Below are positions 1-8,652 of a stretch of 52,139 nt of DNA, one piece after another. The DNA comes from an uncultured Bacteroidota bacterium (lineage in GTDB: Bacteria; Bacteroidota; Bacteroidia; Bacteroidales; F082). Made by a program: the position numbers and the translations under genes. The DNA is taken from positions 1 to 52,139 of the forward strand of contig CAJBPB010000237.1 of assembly GCA_903957365.1 (NCBI GenBank), given 5' to 3'. Under the pieces are notes generated by a model. It was not told the origin of the DNA and made no database searches. It saw only the letters and a list, made by a program, of their open reading frames with translations. Positions within the stretch are counted from its first letter, which is position 1, and each line of letters starts with the position of its first letter.

Positions 1-287
1 ATTCGTGCCGCAACAATTATCACCATCAGATATTAGGTGAAAATACCAATTTCATGCGAAATATCAGTAATCAGTTGAAACGTAATAGAATGATTATGAA
101 AGAGTTGAATCCTGAAGGAAAGTCACGGACCAAAAGGGAAATTCTTTTAAAAGCAGGTTTTAATTTCAAATATTTCACCCATATTTACACAACGAAAGAC
201 GGAAGAACTTATTATTTTGTTTTTGATCAGGGCTATACACAGCATGAAAATGATTACTTTACATTGGTTCAGAACGAAGAAATTTGA
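1..287 (+). CDS. C-terminal part of an unrecognised conserved protein (5' end outside window)
   Basis: The frame is open from the first complete codon at position 3 and ends at TGA 285-287, so 94 residues of a longer protein are visible. An internal Met at 54 is a possible start but the reading frame upstream of it looks equally protein-like (a run rich in N, H and Q), so a truncated gene is more likely. The visible part is basic and ends in an aromatic segment around the motif GRTYYFVFDQGY. I recall similar hypothetical proteins in Bacteroidota but no function. It converges with the metallo-hydrolase, whose stop codon lies 2 nt beyond. Confidence 0.6.
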   Translation, partial: SCRNNYHHQILGENTNFMRNISNQLKRNRMIMKELNPEGKSRTKREILLKAGFNFKYFTHIYTTKDGRTYYFVFDQGYTQHENDYFTLVQNEEI

Positions 288-289
288 TT

Positions 290-1051
290 TCAAATTTCTA
301 TTTGCATACCATCATATGCCAGCATCATATTATTTGGCAATTCTGGGTTGATGTCTGCCGCTTTTCCCATGAGATGACTCACATGTGTAAAATAGGTTTT
401 TTCGATTCTGAGTTCTCTTGCTACTGCTATTGCTTCCTCCAGACTAAAATGAGAAGCATGTTTGTTTTTTCTTAAAGCGTCAATAATTAAAATTTTTGTT
501 CCCTTTAAAAGTTGCATGCTATCTTCGGGAATAAAATTTACATCAGTAATATATGCAAAATCACCAAATCGAAAACCGAAGACCGTTAAATGCATATGCT
601 TGACTTTCAATGGTTGAACAAATATATTATCAACATGAAAAGCCGATTGATCAATGTTTATTAAATCAAAATCAGGTACACCCGGATATTTTTCATCACT
701 AAACGCATACGAAAATTCTTCCTTTATTCTTGCCTGATCGCGTTTACCGGCAAAAATACGCATCGCTTTTTTATACAAATAATTGAAAGAACGAACATCG
801 TCCAATCCGGCAATATGGTCTTTATGACAATGTGTAATTAATATAGCATCAACCTTCTTTACATTTTCCCGCAAAAGCTGTTGTCTGAAATCAGGGCCGG
901 CATCTATCACGATGGTTGTCCCTTCACTTTCTATCATAATGGATGATCTCAATCGTTTGTCTAACAGATCATTTGATTGACATACTTCACATTCACAAGC
1001 GATTACGGGTACTCCTTGCGAAGTTCCACTTCCTAAAACTGTGATTTTCAA
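290..1051 (-). CDS. MBL-fold metallo-hydrolase, PhnP-like
   Basis: A 253-residue metallo-beta-lactamase-fold hydrolase. The metal site THCHKDH gives His74, His76, Asp78 and His79. Further ligands are likely the Asp in YITDVN and the His in FTHVSH near the C-terminus. An N-terminal CxCxxC cluster (Cys19, Cys21, Cys24) matches the extra structural zinc site known in PhnP-type cyclic phosphate phosphodiesterases. There are no phosphonate genes nearby, so a role in phosphonate breakdown is not supported; a general cyclic-phosphodiester hydrolase is a safer guess. The start is TTG at 1051, since no ATG exists before the next in-frame region upstream. No signal peptide is visible, so it is probably cytoplasmic. 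Confidence 0.85.
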   Translation of the reverse strand: MKITVLGSGTSQGVPVIACECEVCQSNDLLDKRLRSSIMIESEGTTIVIDAGPDFRQQLLRENVKKVDAILITHCHKDHIAGLDDVRSFNYLYKKAMRIFAGKRDQARIKEEFSYAFSDEKYPGVPDFDLINIDQSAFHVDNIFVQPLKVKHMHLTVFGFRFGDFAYITDVNFIPEDSMQLLKGTKILIIDALRKNKHASHFSLEEAIAVARELRIEKTYFTHVSHLMGKAADINPELPNNMMLAYDGMQIEI

Positions 1052-1318
1052 TTTTTTTATTGCAAAGTAATGTAATTTGAATGTAAGTCTCCCGTTTTTT
1101 TAACAAGAGACAGAAACTCTTTACTGTTTGTTCTATTTAATAATTGATGAATTTAATAAATTTATTCTTCACAAAATGAACAATGTTGAGTTGCAGGCAG
1201 AGGTAGTTTCTTCATTGAATAGTGAATTGTACTTAATTTTGAATCAACAAACAGGATATTATTCTGTACCTTTACACGCTGAAATTTTGATTTATTAATC
1301 ATAATTAATTGAAAAAAA

Positions 1319-1858
1319 TTGATCACAAAATATTTTATTAAAAAGCATATTCTAAAGTCAATTAATTCTCAGAGGCTTGCGAATTTAATTGATTTTAATG
1401 AAGCAAAATCCATTGCTATTGTTACTTATATTACTAAAGATTTGCGTTATGAAGATGCTGGCGAAGAATTAAATCGTTTTGCCGATCATAGTAAAAATTC
1501 TTTTTTCTTTTTTGCACCACCAAAGTTGCAGTTGCCGGTATCGTTTAATGGTGGCAGACTAACACAAATTTCTCAAAAGGACTTTTCTTTTTTTGGTTTT
1601 CCAAAACGCCGGTTTTTGGCTGAACTTGAAACAGAAAGATTTGATTTACTGATAAATATCGATGTGTCAGGTAGTATTTTTAGTCATTTTTTAAGTGCAG
1701 TGATCCCTGCGAAATTCAAAATTGGTTTGTCGGCCGATGAATACACAAATATATATGATCTTTCGCTTCGAATGGCAGAGAATAATACCACCAATGAATT
1801 TTTTAAACATCTTAACTTCTATTTGCGTGCATTAAAAGGTAAACCAAATGAAAAGTAA
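1319..1858 (+). CDS. DUF6913-like conserved protein
   Basis: A 179-residue protein resembling the Bacteroidota-restricted family I know as DUF6913, usually found next to dapA. The typical segment FDLLINIDVSGS, followed by a phrase on KIGL, lies around residues 107-145. The function is unknown. The start is TTG at 1319: an in-frame TGA at 1310-1312 lies just upstream and no ATG occurs before residue 150. Its last 11 nt overlap dapA, which indicates translational coupling. A weak TACCTTTA box at 1267-1274 may be the promoter. There is no signal peptide. Confidence 0.65.
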   Translation: MITKYFIKKHILKSINSQRLANLIDFNEAKSIAIVTYITKDLRYEDAGEELNRFADHSKNSFFFFAPPKLQLPVSFNGGRLTQISQKDFSFFGFPKRRFLAELETERFDLLINIDVSGSIFSHFLSAVIPAKFKIGLSADEYTNIYDLSLRMAENNTTNEFFKHLNFYLRALKGKPNEK

Positions 1859-2729
1859 ATTTTCCGGAACTGGTGTGGCATTGATCACACCGTTCAATTC
1901 TGATTTTTCTGTTGATTATGATTCTTTGAAAAAGATTGTGCATCATGTGATCGGCAATGGCGTAGATTTTCTGGTTGCATTGGGAACAACCAGTGAGGCA
2001 GCTACCTTAGATGCAAATGAAAAGGATTTAGTTGTAAAGACCATTATTGATGCTGCCTCTCACCGCGTGCCTGTTGTGCTCGGAATCGGTGGAAATAACA
2101 CAAATGCTGTTATCGGTCTAATTCAAAAACAGGATTTTACTGGTATCGATGCGATCTTGTCCGTTGTTCCTTATTATACAAAACCCCAGCAAGATGGATT
2201 ATTTTATCATTTTGACGCTATTGCGACAGCTTCACCGGTTCCAGTAATATTATACAATGTGCCTGGTCGTACGAGTACAAACCTGAAGTGTGAAACTACC
2301 CTTAAACTGGCATTAAAACACAAGAATATTATCGCAGTAAAAGAGGCATCAGGCGATTTGATGCAAATCATGAACATCATTCACAACAAGCCTTCCCGTT
2401 TTGCAGTCTTATCTGGTGACGATGCATTCACTTTGCCATTGATTGCTTGCGGAGCTACCGGCGTTATTTCAGTTGCGGCCAATGCACTAACCGCTGATTT
2501 CTCGAAAATGGTGAATTTTGCCATAGATAATCGCGTTGTTGATTCCCGCATTTTACATTACAAGTTACTGAAAATGATAGAGTTATTTTTTGCAGATGGC
2601 AATCCATCAGGAGTTAAAGCATTGATGTCAGAAATGGGATTGTGTTCTGAAGTTGTCAGGCTTCCACTGGTTACTGTAAATGAAAATATTAGAAAACAAA
2701 TACGCGATGAATGGAATCGCATCAAATAA
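1848..2729 (+). CDS. dapA: 4-hydroxy-tetrahydrodipicolinate synthase DapA
   Basis: Condenses pyruvate with aspartate semialdehyde, the first committed step of diaminopimelate and lysine synthesis, in the cytoplasm. The 293 residues are full length. The Schiff-base lysine is Lys165 in IAVKEASGD, the catalytic tyrosine is Tyr136 and the substrate-binding arginine is Arg141 in LYNVPGRT. The proton-relay pair Thr47-Thr48 (GTTSE) and the Tyr pair at 109-110 are present. The gene overlaps the DUF6913 gene by 11 nt and is followed after 1 nt by the secreted peptidase start at 2731, so the three are probably cotranscribed. Confidence 0.97.
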   Translation: MKSKFSGTGVALITPFNSDFSVDYDSLKKIVHHVIGNGVDFLVALGTTSEAATLDANEKDLVVKTIIDAASHRVPVVLGIGGNNTNAVIGLIQKQDFTGIDAILSVVPYYTKPQQDGLFYHFDAIATASPVPVILYNVPGRTSTNLKCETTLKLALKHKNIIAVKEASGDLMQIMNIIHNKPSRFAVLSGDDAFTLPLIACGATGVISVAANALTADFSKMVNFAIDNRVVDSRILHYKLLKMIELFFADGNPSGVKALMSEMGLCSEVVRLPLVTVNENIRKQIRDEWNRIK

Positions 2730-2730
2730 A

Positions 2731-5052
2731 ATGATAATGAAACTCTTTACCAGAATATCACTTGTTTTGTTCCTGTTATTTCAGGTTCAACTTATTTTTT
2801 GTCAGACAATGGATATAGAATCCATTTACAAAGACCGTCGGGAGTTCTATTTTCAATTGCCATTCAATTCCATCAAAGAATTGGCTGAAATAGACAGATT
2901 GGTGTCGGTTGATAAAATTGAAAATCAAAACTGTATTGCATATGCTTCAGTAAAGCAATATGAAGCGCTATTGAATGCTGGTTTTAAACCTGAATTACTG
3001 ATTCCACCATCCTTTCAGACAACCGATCTTTCGATGATTGATTCAGATGGACTCAGAGATTCCTATGAATGGGATTCTTATCCAACTTATGGTGCATTTG
3101 TAAGCATGATGAACGCTTTTCAGACCGATTATCCTGGCATGTGCAATATTCATTCAATTCTGACGCTTGCCAGTGGACATGAGGTTTTAGTCGCACAATT
3201 GAATAATGGCAATCCTGATGGTAAGCCTAAATTTTTGTATTCATCTACAATTCATGGTGACGAAACTACCGGTTACATACTCACACTTCGGTTGATTGAT
3301 TATCTTTTATCGAACTATGGTATAATTGACGAAGTTACAAATCTGATGGATAATGTGGATATTTGGATAAGTCCGCTTGCCAATCCTGATGGCACCTATT
3401 ATCTAAATGACAATACTGTAAATGGTGCAACACGAGGTAATGCAAATGGAGTTGATTTAAACCGGAATTATCCTGATCCTGAAGATGGTCCTCATCCTGA
3501 TGGTAACTTTTATCAGCCTGAAACAGTTGCATTTATGAACCTTGCAGAAGATCATAGTTTTACTGTAGCAGCCAATTATCATGGTGGTGCCGAAGTGTTA
3601 AATTATCCATGGGATACCTGGGCCAGACGTCATGCTGATGATGCATGGTGGGTTTTCGTCTGCCGTGAATATGTTGATACAGTGCATGTTTATAGTCCAA
3701 ATGGTTATTTGACTGATTTAGAAAATGGGATTACAAATGGTTATGATTGGTACACCATTGATGGTGGACGTCAGGATTATATGAATTATTTCAGGCATTG
3801 CAGAGAGGTTACTATCGAAATCTCTTCAATTAAAACACTTCCTGCATCCCAATTACAAGCATTCTGGAACTATAATTACAGATCAATGCTCAATTACATA
3901 GAGCAATCAATGTACGGATTAACCGGTACAGTAATTGATTCTGTAACGAGAGAACCACTTGTTGCCAAAGTTGAAATATTAAATCATGATTTAGATAGTT
4001 CATTGGTTTACAGTAGTTTACCTATTGGTGATTATCATCGGCCAGTGAAGAGTGGTACGTATGATATTGTCTTTTCAGCTACAGGTTATTATTCCAAAAC
4101 ACTTTTTGATGTACAAATATCAGATTATCAGATAATCACAAATAATATAGAATTAGTTCCCGGAACAATGATTGCCAATTTTGAGGCAAGTGAAACGGAA
4201 ATCAACAAAGATGCTTTGATTAATTTCTTCGACAGGTCATTTGGTCAGAATATTGTTAGCTGGAATTGGAATTTTGAGGGTGGAGTTCCATCTGCTTCCC
4301 AGTTACAGAATCCCACTGGCATTGCCTATCCGGAAGTTGGAAATTTCGATGTTCAGTTGACAATTACCGATACTGAAGGTCAGACAGATGTATTGCTAAT
4401 TGAAGATTATATTCATGTAAATATTAATTTTATTATGCAAACCGGAACCTACACAACTTGTGAAGGATTGTTTTTGGATAGCGGTGGACCTGGTGCGAAT
4501 TATGGAAATAACCAGAATATTGTAATGACATTTAATCCAGATACAGCTGAACATTTAATGTCAGTGCAATTCGAAGAATTTGACATTGAACCGGAAACTA
4601 ATTGTGAATATGACTGGCTGAAGATTTATGATGGATCGAATACAAATGCGACATTGCTGGGAACCTGGTGCGGTAACAATTCTCCAGGATTGGTAACTGC
4701 TACAAATACTTCAGGTTCATTGACCTTCAGTTTTCATTCCGACGGTTCTGAAACAGGAACCGGATGGAAAGCTAGTATAAATTGTATTCCGTCAGTATCA
4801 GTCCAGGAGTTAACGAATAGTGAGATCAGGGTATTTCCAAATCCAACCTCTTTGAATTACACCTCTATTGAATCATATCAACCAATAAATAAGGTAGTTT
4901 TGACGGACATTTATGGTAAACTTGTATATGAGGAAATGTTAACAGGAATTAATAAATATGAACTCATTACAAGAAATCTGAAAAGTGGAACTTATTTTTT
5001 ACGTATTATTAATTCTACTTCAACGACAGTTAAACAGTTGATTGTGATGTGA
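2731..5052 (+). CDS. Secreted M14 zinc carboxypeptidase with PKD, CUB and T9SS sorting domains
   Basis: A 773-residue exported peptidase. An N-terminal signal peptide (about residues 1-24) is followed by an M14 catalytic domain with zinc ligands His175 and Glu178 (HGDE) and His284 (NYHGG), and the general base Glu363 in TIEISS. Next come a carboxypeptidase-regulatory-like beta domain from about 393, a PKD-type domain (about 495-565), a CUB domain (about 571-686) and a C-terminal type A sorting domain starting at VFPNPT. Type IX secretion is therefore expected. I chose ATG 2731 (2737 is also possible) because the frame extending to 2680 lies inside dapA and would place extra residues before the signal peptide. 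It ends exactly where the converging membrane gene ends. Confidence 0.93.
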   Translation: MIMKLFTRISLVLFLLFQVQLIFCQTMDIESIYKDRREFYFQLPFNSIKELAEIDRLVSVDKIENQNCIAYASVKQYEALLNAGFKPELLIPPSFQTTDLSMIDSDGLRDSYEWDSYPTYGAFVSMMNAFQTDYPGMCNIHSILTLASGHEVLVAQLNNGNPDGKPKFLYSSTIHGDETTGYILTLRLIDYLLSNYGIIDEVTNLMDNVDIWISPLANPDGTYYLNDNTVNGATRGNANGVDLNRNYPDPEDGPHPDGNFYQPETVAFMNLAEDHSFTVAANYHGGAEVLNYPWDTWARRHADDAWWVFVCREYVDTVHVYSPNGYLTDLENGITNGYDWYTIDGGRQDYMNYFRHCREVTIEISSIKTLPASQLQAFWNYNYRSMLNYIEQSMYGLTGTVIDSVTREPLVAKVEILNHDLDSSLVYSSLPIGDYHRPVKSGTYDIVFSATGYYSKTLFDVQISDYQIITNNIELVPGTMIANFEASETEINKDALINFFDRSFGQNIVSWNWNFEGGVPSASQLQNPTGIAYPEVGNFDVQLTITDTEGQTDVLLIEDYIHVNINFIMQTGTYTTCEGLFLDSGGPGANYGNNQNIVMTFNPDTAEHLMSVQFEEFDIEPETNCEYDWLKIYDGSNTNATLLGTWCGNNSPGLVTATNTSGSLTFSFHSDGSETGTGWKASINCIPSVSVQELTNSEIRVFPNPTSLNYTSIESYQPINKVVLTDIYGKLVYEEMLTGINKYELITRNLKSGTYFLRIINSTSTTVKQLIVM

Positions 5053-5883
5053 TTAATTCCATCCGAAATATATTCCGTTGTGCATAATCAATCTTGATCC
5101 AAGATAAAAAAGGAGTGTAAAAATGATCAGACCTCTCATGGGGCGGATTCTGCGGTTGTCGTCATCATCAAACATCAGTTCATCGCCAAAACGTGAACGC
5201 ATATAAAAAATGATCAGCATTACTCCAAGAACAATCCAGCTGTATCGTTCGTGAAAAAAACTCTTTGGAACGAAATAGAGATATACCATCACAGATCCGA
5301 TTAGATATGGCACAAAGACCTGGGCAGTTAAAAAAAATGGTGCCATTTTTTCTGTAAATCTTGTGAAATACACATTCGATGAAGTTGCAATCATGCTAAA
5401 TGCGAATACTGCCATTGTTAATAATCCAAAGAAACCGACCAGTGCCAGTAATAGTTTTGCTGTATCCTGCAGATACATCCAGTTAAAAACGTGTCCGATG
5501 CCCTGAGTCAGCAGATTTCCTAACAATAGCCCTCCAAAAAAATAGGTTGCTGAATGAATTATCAGCCAGAAGAAAAATATTTTTACTGGAATTGGGTCAG
5601 CCAGCAAACTATAAAAACCAAGTATTGAAAGAACCCCGATAATTAAAGTAGCAACATATCCGGCACTAAAAATCAGGAAAACGGCATCATGCGTCCATTC
5701 ATAGGGTTCAATATGAAAATAAAATGTTGCATAATCTACAGTGATCGGGTAATCATACATTCCCGCTGTCAACACAAACATCATTTGATTGACATAGAAA
5801 ATAAATAAATAGGCCATTACGAACGAGGCTGTTGAATTGATCGCAATGATCCAGAAATTATATCGGGTAAGTTGTGTTTCCAA
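5053..5883 (-). CDS. Integral membrane protein of unknown function, about 7 TM segments
   Basis: I do not recognise this 276-residue protein. It has about seven hydrophobic helices, a cytoplasmic-looking loop rich in Asp and Arg (DDDDNRR) before the last helix, and no HExxH, Walker or other catalytic motif that I can see. The start is TTG at 5883; the first ATG in frame lies within the first helix, so a later start is unlikely. It is preceded on the same strand by a strong bidirectional hairpin (5899-5927) that separates it from the oxoamine synthase gene. No clear promoter box lies in the short gap, so expression may depend on readthrough. Its last codon abuts the peptidase stop. Confidence 0.75.
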   Translation of the reverse strand: METQLTRYNFWIIAINSTASFVMAYLFIFYVNQMMFVLTAGMYDYPITVDYATFYFHIEPYEWTHDAVFLIFSAGYVATLIIGVLSILGFYSLLADPIPVKIFFFWLIIHSATYFFGGLLLGNLLTQGIGHVFNWMYLQDTAKLLLALVGFFGLLTMAVFAFSMIATSSNVYFTRFTEKMAPFFLTAQVFVPYLIGSVMVYLYFVPKSFFHERYSWIVLGVMLIIFYMRSRFGDELMFDDDDNRRIRPMRGLIIFTLLFYLGSRLIMHNGIYFGWN

Positions 5884-5898
5884 AGTTGTTTAGAATAA

Positions 5899-5927
5899 AA
5901 AAAAGCCATCAAGCAGATGGCTTTTTT
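5899..5927 (-). terminator. Bidirectional intrinsic terminator
   Basis: A perfect 12-bp inverted repeat (AAAAAAGCCATC, loop AAGCA, GATGGCTTTTTT) lies 11 nt beyond the stop of the oxoamine synthase gene. It gives a GC-containing stem and a T-run on both strands, so it should end transcription of that minus-strand gene. Confidence 0.88.
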
Positions 5928-5938
5928 GATGAAATTAT

Positions 5939-7186
5939 TTACAAGGAGCCGATATCGGCCATTTCTGTTGAATATAATTTTTGTTCAAGTTTTTCCTTCA
6001 CTTCCTTGAATGCCTTGATTGTGTATGAAACATCTTCAAGGGTGTGCACTGCTGTTGGTATCAAACGAAGCAATATTACACCTTTTGGAACAACTGGATA
6101 GGTTACAATAGAACAGAAAATATTATAATTTTCACGTAAATCATAAGTAATCTGTGTAGCTTCACCCACACCACCATATAACATTACTGGTGTAACAGGT
6201 GACTCGGTATTACCAATATCGAGTCCGGCTTCTTTCAATCCGTTTTGCAGCGCATTCACAATGGTCCAAAGTCTTTCACGATGCACAGATTGTGTTCTTA
6301 TTAACTCCAGGCGTTTCAAAGCACCTACTACCATTGGCATAGGCAATGATTTTGCAAAAATCTGAGACCGCATATTGTACATCAGATATTTAATTACCTG
6401 TTTTGGCCCGGCAATAAAACCACCTATTCCTGCCATAGATTTAGCAAAGGTTCCAAAATACAAATCCACATCCTTCTGAACATCAAAGTGTTCGTCTGTA
6501 CCAGCACCTGTTGGTCCCATTGTTCCAAAACCATGGGCATCATCAACAAGTAACCTGAAATTATACTTCTCTTTCAAAGCAACAATGGCTTTTAAATCGC
6601 CAAGATCCCCCGACATCCCATAAACACCTTCAGTAATTACTAAAATTCCACCACCTGTTTCATTGGTCATTTTAGTAGCACGTTGCAGTTGTTTTTCAAG
6701 ACTCTCAATATTATTGTGAGGGTAAACAAAACGTTTTCCGATGTGAAGACGCATACCATCAATGATACAGGCATGGGCCTCAGAATCATATACAATTACG
6801 TCCTTCCGGTCAACCATATTATCTATAATGGAAACCATTCCCTGATAGCCATAATTTAAAAGATAAGCTGACTCACGTTTTACATAATCAGCCAATTCAT
6901 GTTCAAGTTGCTCATGTAAATTGGATTGACCCGACATCATTCTGGCACCCATTGGATATGCCATGCCGTATTTGGCTGCACCCTCGGCATCTGCTTTTCT
7001 TACATCAGGGTGATTTGCCAATCCGAGGTAGTTATTTAAACTCCAGATTAATCTTTCTTTTCCTTTGAAAATCATTTTGTTACCGATTTCACCTTCAAGT
7101 TTCGGGAACATAAAATATCCTTCGGCCTGATCAGCGTAAATGCCTAACGGACCAAGATTTACTGTACATTTATTGAAAACATCCAC
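5939..7186 (-). CDS. Alpha-oxoamine synthase family PLP enzyme, serine palmitoyltransferase-like
   Basis: A 415-residue fold-type I PLP enzyme of the family that joins an amino acid to an acyl thioester with loss of CO2. The PLP lysine is Lys249 in TFAKSMAG, the ring-stacking histidine is His138 (SEAHAC), and the DDAHGFG motif (Asp215, His218) binds the pyridine nitrogen and phenolic oxygen. In Bacteroidota the usual member is serine palmitoyltransferase, which starts sphingolipid synthesis; cysteate acyltransferase for sulfonolipids or an aminoketone synthase are alternatives I cannot exclude. No bioC, bioD or threonine dehydrogenase gene is near, which argues against KBL or BioF roles. The start is GTG 7186, about 18 nt below a TAAATTTG promoter box. 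Confidence 0.85.
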   Translation of the reverse strand: MDVFNKCTVNLGPLGIYADQAEGYFMFPKLEGEIGNKMIFKGKERLIWSLNNYLGLANHPDVRKADAEGAAKYGMAYPMGARMMSGQSNLHEQLEHELADYVKRESAYLLNYGYQGMVSIIDNMVDRKDVIVYDSEAHACIIDGMRLHIGKRFVYPHNNIESLEKQLQRATKMTNETGGGILVITEGVYGMSGDLGDLKAIVALKEKYNFRLLVDDAHGFGTMGPTGAGTDEHFDVQKDVDLYFGTFAKSMAGIGGFIAGPKQVIKYLMYNMRSQIFAKSLPMPMVVGALKRLELIRTQSVHRERLWTIVNALQNGLKEAGLDIGNTESPVTPVMLYGGVGEATQITYDLRENYNIFCSIVTYPVVPKGVILLRLIPTAVHTLEDVSYTIKAFKEVKEKLEQKLYSTEMADIGSL

Positions 7187-7209
7187 TTTTTTAAGTTTTA
7201 ATTTGTTGG

Positions 7210-7217
7210 CAAATTTA
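7210..7217 (-). promoter_or_regulatory. Promoter -7 box TAAATTTG for the oxoamine synthase gene
   Basis: Exact match to the Bacteroidota -7 consensus TAnnTTTG on the minus strand. The predicted start of transcription is near 7204, giving a leader of about 18 nt before GTG 7186. Confidence 0.65.
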
Positions 7218-7490
7218 TAAATTTATCGGATGTTCGGCTTTGGTTTACATATCTATTTTTTATTCAAAAGGATATTTTAGACAAAGAATGATTATTTTCG
7301 GTTTATTTGCTTTGATGGATGAATGAAAGCGATTGTTAAATGTACTTTCAGAATTGAATTTTAAAAAAATGCCATTTCAAGAACTGGATCCGTTGTTTAA
7401 GGAATGATGACTTGTTAATATTCCATAAATATAGCTAAAAGAGTAATACTGGCAGTATAATTTCGTTTTCAAACAGAATGAAAATAATTG

Positions 7491-7498
7491 TACATTTG
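7491..7498 (+). promoter_or_regulatory. Promoter -7 box TACATTTG for bamD operon
   Basis: Exact TAnnTTTG match followed by CAGC and then ATG at 7503. With the usual spacing, transcription would start at or within a few nt of the start codon. Confidence 0.7.
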
Positions 7499-7502
7499 CA
7501 GC

Positions 7503-8300
7503 ATGATTAGAAAACTGTTTTTATTACTTTCAATTGTTTCAATATTAGGCATTTGGTCGTGCAGCAGCTACTCGAAATTAGTAAAAAGCACTGATAATGA
7601 AGCCAAATATGAGGCTGCAATTGATTATTTCGAAAAGAAAGATTACAACCGTTCGCTCGAACTCTTCGATCTTTTGCAATCTGCTTTCAGAGGCACAAAT
7701 AAAGGCGAGGACATAAGTTTCTATTCGGCCTATTGCTATTATTATATAGGTGATTATACAGTTGCAAGTTTTTATTTCAAGCGATATGCTGAAACATTTC
7801 CTTCTTCACCCCGTGCTGAAGAATGTCTTTATATGAATGCATATTGTTACTATCTTGATTCACCCAGAGCGAGTCTTGATCAGGCGAATACTACATTGGC
7901 GATGACTGAGTTACAGCTTTTCATGGATACTTATCCCAGAAGTGAACGCATCGCTGAGTGTAACAAACTGATCGATGAATTGCGTAAAAAACTTGAGCTC
8001 AAATCATTCAATATTGCACTCATGTATTACAGGATGGAAGATTATATGGCTTCAATCACATCATTTGAAATCATTTTAAAAAAATTTCCTGACACAGATA
8101 GACGCGAAGAAATTCTGATGTATATGGCCAAAGGCTATTATGAATATGCGGAACGAAGTATTCCTTCTAAAAAACGCGAGCGTTACGAAAAAGCGATTGA
8201 TTCCTATAATAATCTGCTTTATATATACCCCGATAGTGAGTATCTTAAAAGTCTGGAGAAAACTGTTAATTTGAAATCACGTCAAAAATTAGTAAAATAG
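7503..8300 (+). CDS. bamD: Outer-membrane protein assembly lipoprotein BamD
   Basis: A 265-residue lipoprotein of the BAM complex, which inserts beta-barrel proteins into the outer membrane. An N-terminal hydrophobic helix ends in a lipobox-like SCSS, with the lipidated Cys near residue 20. The rest is a series of TPR-like helical pairs (phrases such as YEAAIDYFEKKDYNRSLELF and the recurrent YP or FP turn), as expected for BamD/YfiO. I start at ATG 7503 rather than the upstream in-frame TTG-type codon at 7488, because the promoter box at 7491-7498 would otherwise be coding. It heads a tight operon with rpoZ (7 nt gap) and coaBC (9 nt gap). Confidence 0.93.
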   Translation: MIRKLFLLLSIVSILGIWSCSSYSKLVKSTDNEAKYEAAIDYFEKKDYNRSLELFDLLQSAFRGTNKGEDISFYSAYCYYYIGDYTVASFYFKRYAETFPSSPRAEECLYMNAYCYYLDSPRASLDQANTTLAMTELQLFMDTYPRSERIAECNKLIDELRKKLELKSFNIALMYYRMEDYMASITSFEIILKKFPDTDRREEILMYMAKGYYEYAERSIPSKKRERYEKAIDSYNNLLYIYPDSEYLKSLEKTVNLKSRQKLVK

Positions 8301-8307
8301 AGAACAT

Positions 8308-8643
8308 ATGGATTTTAAAAAAATCAAAACCGAAACGTCAGCTGTGACCCGTCAGAAGGATCTATTCCATGCTGGAACTGGTAATATTTATGAAACGGTT
8401 GCTGTACTTTCTAAAAGAGCTAACCAGATATCAACTGAGATGAAAGAAGAACTGCATAAAAAAATCGGTGAATTTTCCTCTGCATCTGATAATCTGGAAG
8501 AAGTTTTTGAAAATAGAGAACAGATTGAGATTGCTAAATTTTATGAGCGTTTGCCAAAACCTACTTTGATTGCGGTTCATGAATTTTTGAATGACCAAAT
8601 CTATTTTCGCAATCCGCATAAAGAAGAGGAATCTGATTTTTAA
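8308..8643 (+). CDS. rpoZ: RNA polymerase omega subunit, Bacteroidota type
   Basis: A 111-residue protein matching the Rpb6/omega family as it occurs in Bacteroidota. The signature GNIYETVAVLSKRANQIS lies at about residues 25-42, and an acidic tail ends the protein. Omega helps fold and hold the beta-prime subunit. It is often annotated only as hypothetical. Its position between bamD and coaBC is the standard Bacteroidota arrangement, which strengthens the call. Confidence 0.88.
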   Translation: MDFKKIKTETSAVTRQKDLFHAGTGNIYETVAVLSKRANQISTEMKEELHKKIGEFSSASDNLEEVFENREQIEIAKFYERLPKPTLIAVHEFLNDQIYFRNPHKEEESDF

Positions 8644-8652
8644 TTCGAAACC

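Larger units (their letters stand above)
7187..7502. other. Divergent intergenic region with two promoters and a short palindrome
   Basis: This 316-bp gap between the oxoamine synthase and bamD holds a minus-strand TAAATTTG box, a plus-strand TACATTTG box and the 13-bp palindrome ATACTGGCAGTAT at 7446-7458. I see no ORF with protein-like content and no hairpin with a T-run. Confidence 0.6.

Noticed and set aside
284-475. 63-codon plus-strand frame
   Set aside because: It is antisense to the metallo-hydrolase gene and has a Cys/Phe-rich composition unlike a real protein.
1087-1111. Inverted repeat GTCTC...GAGAC
   Set aside because: Only 5 bp with a 15-nt loop made mostly of T and A; likely chance.
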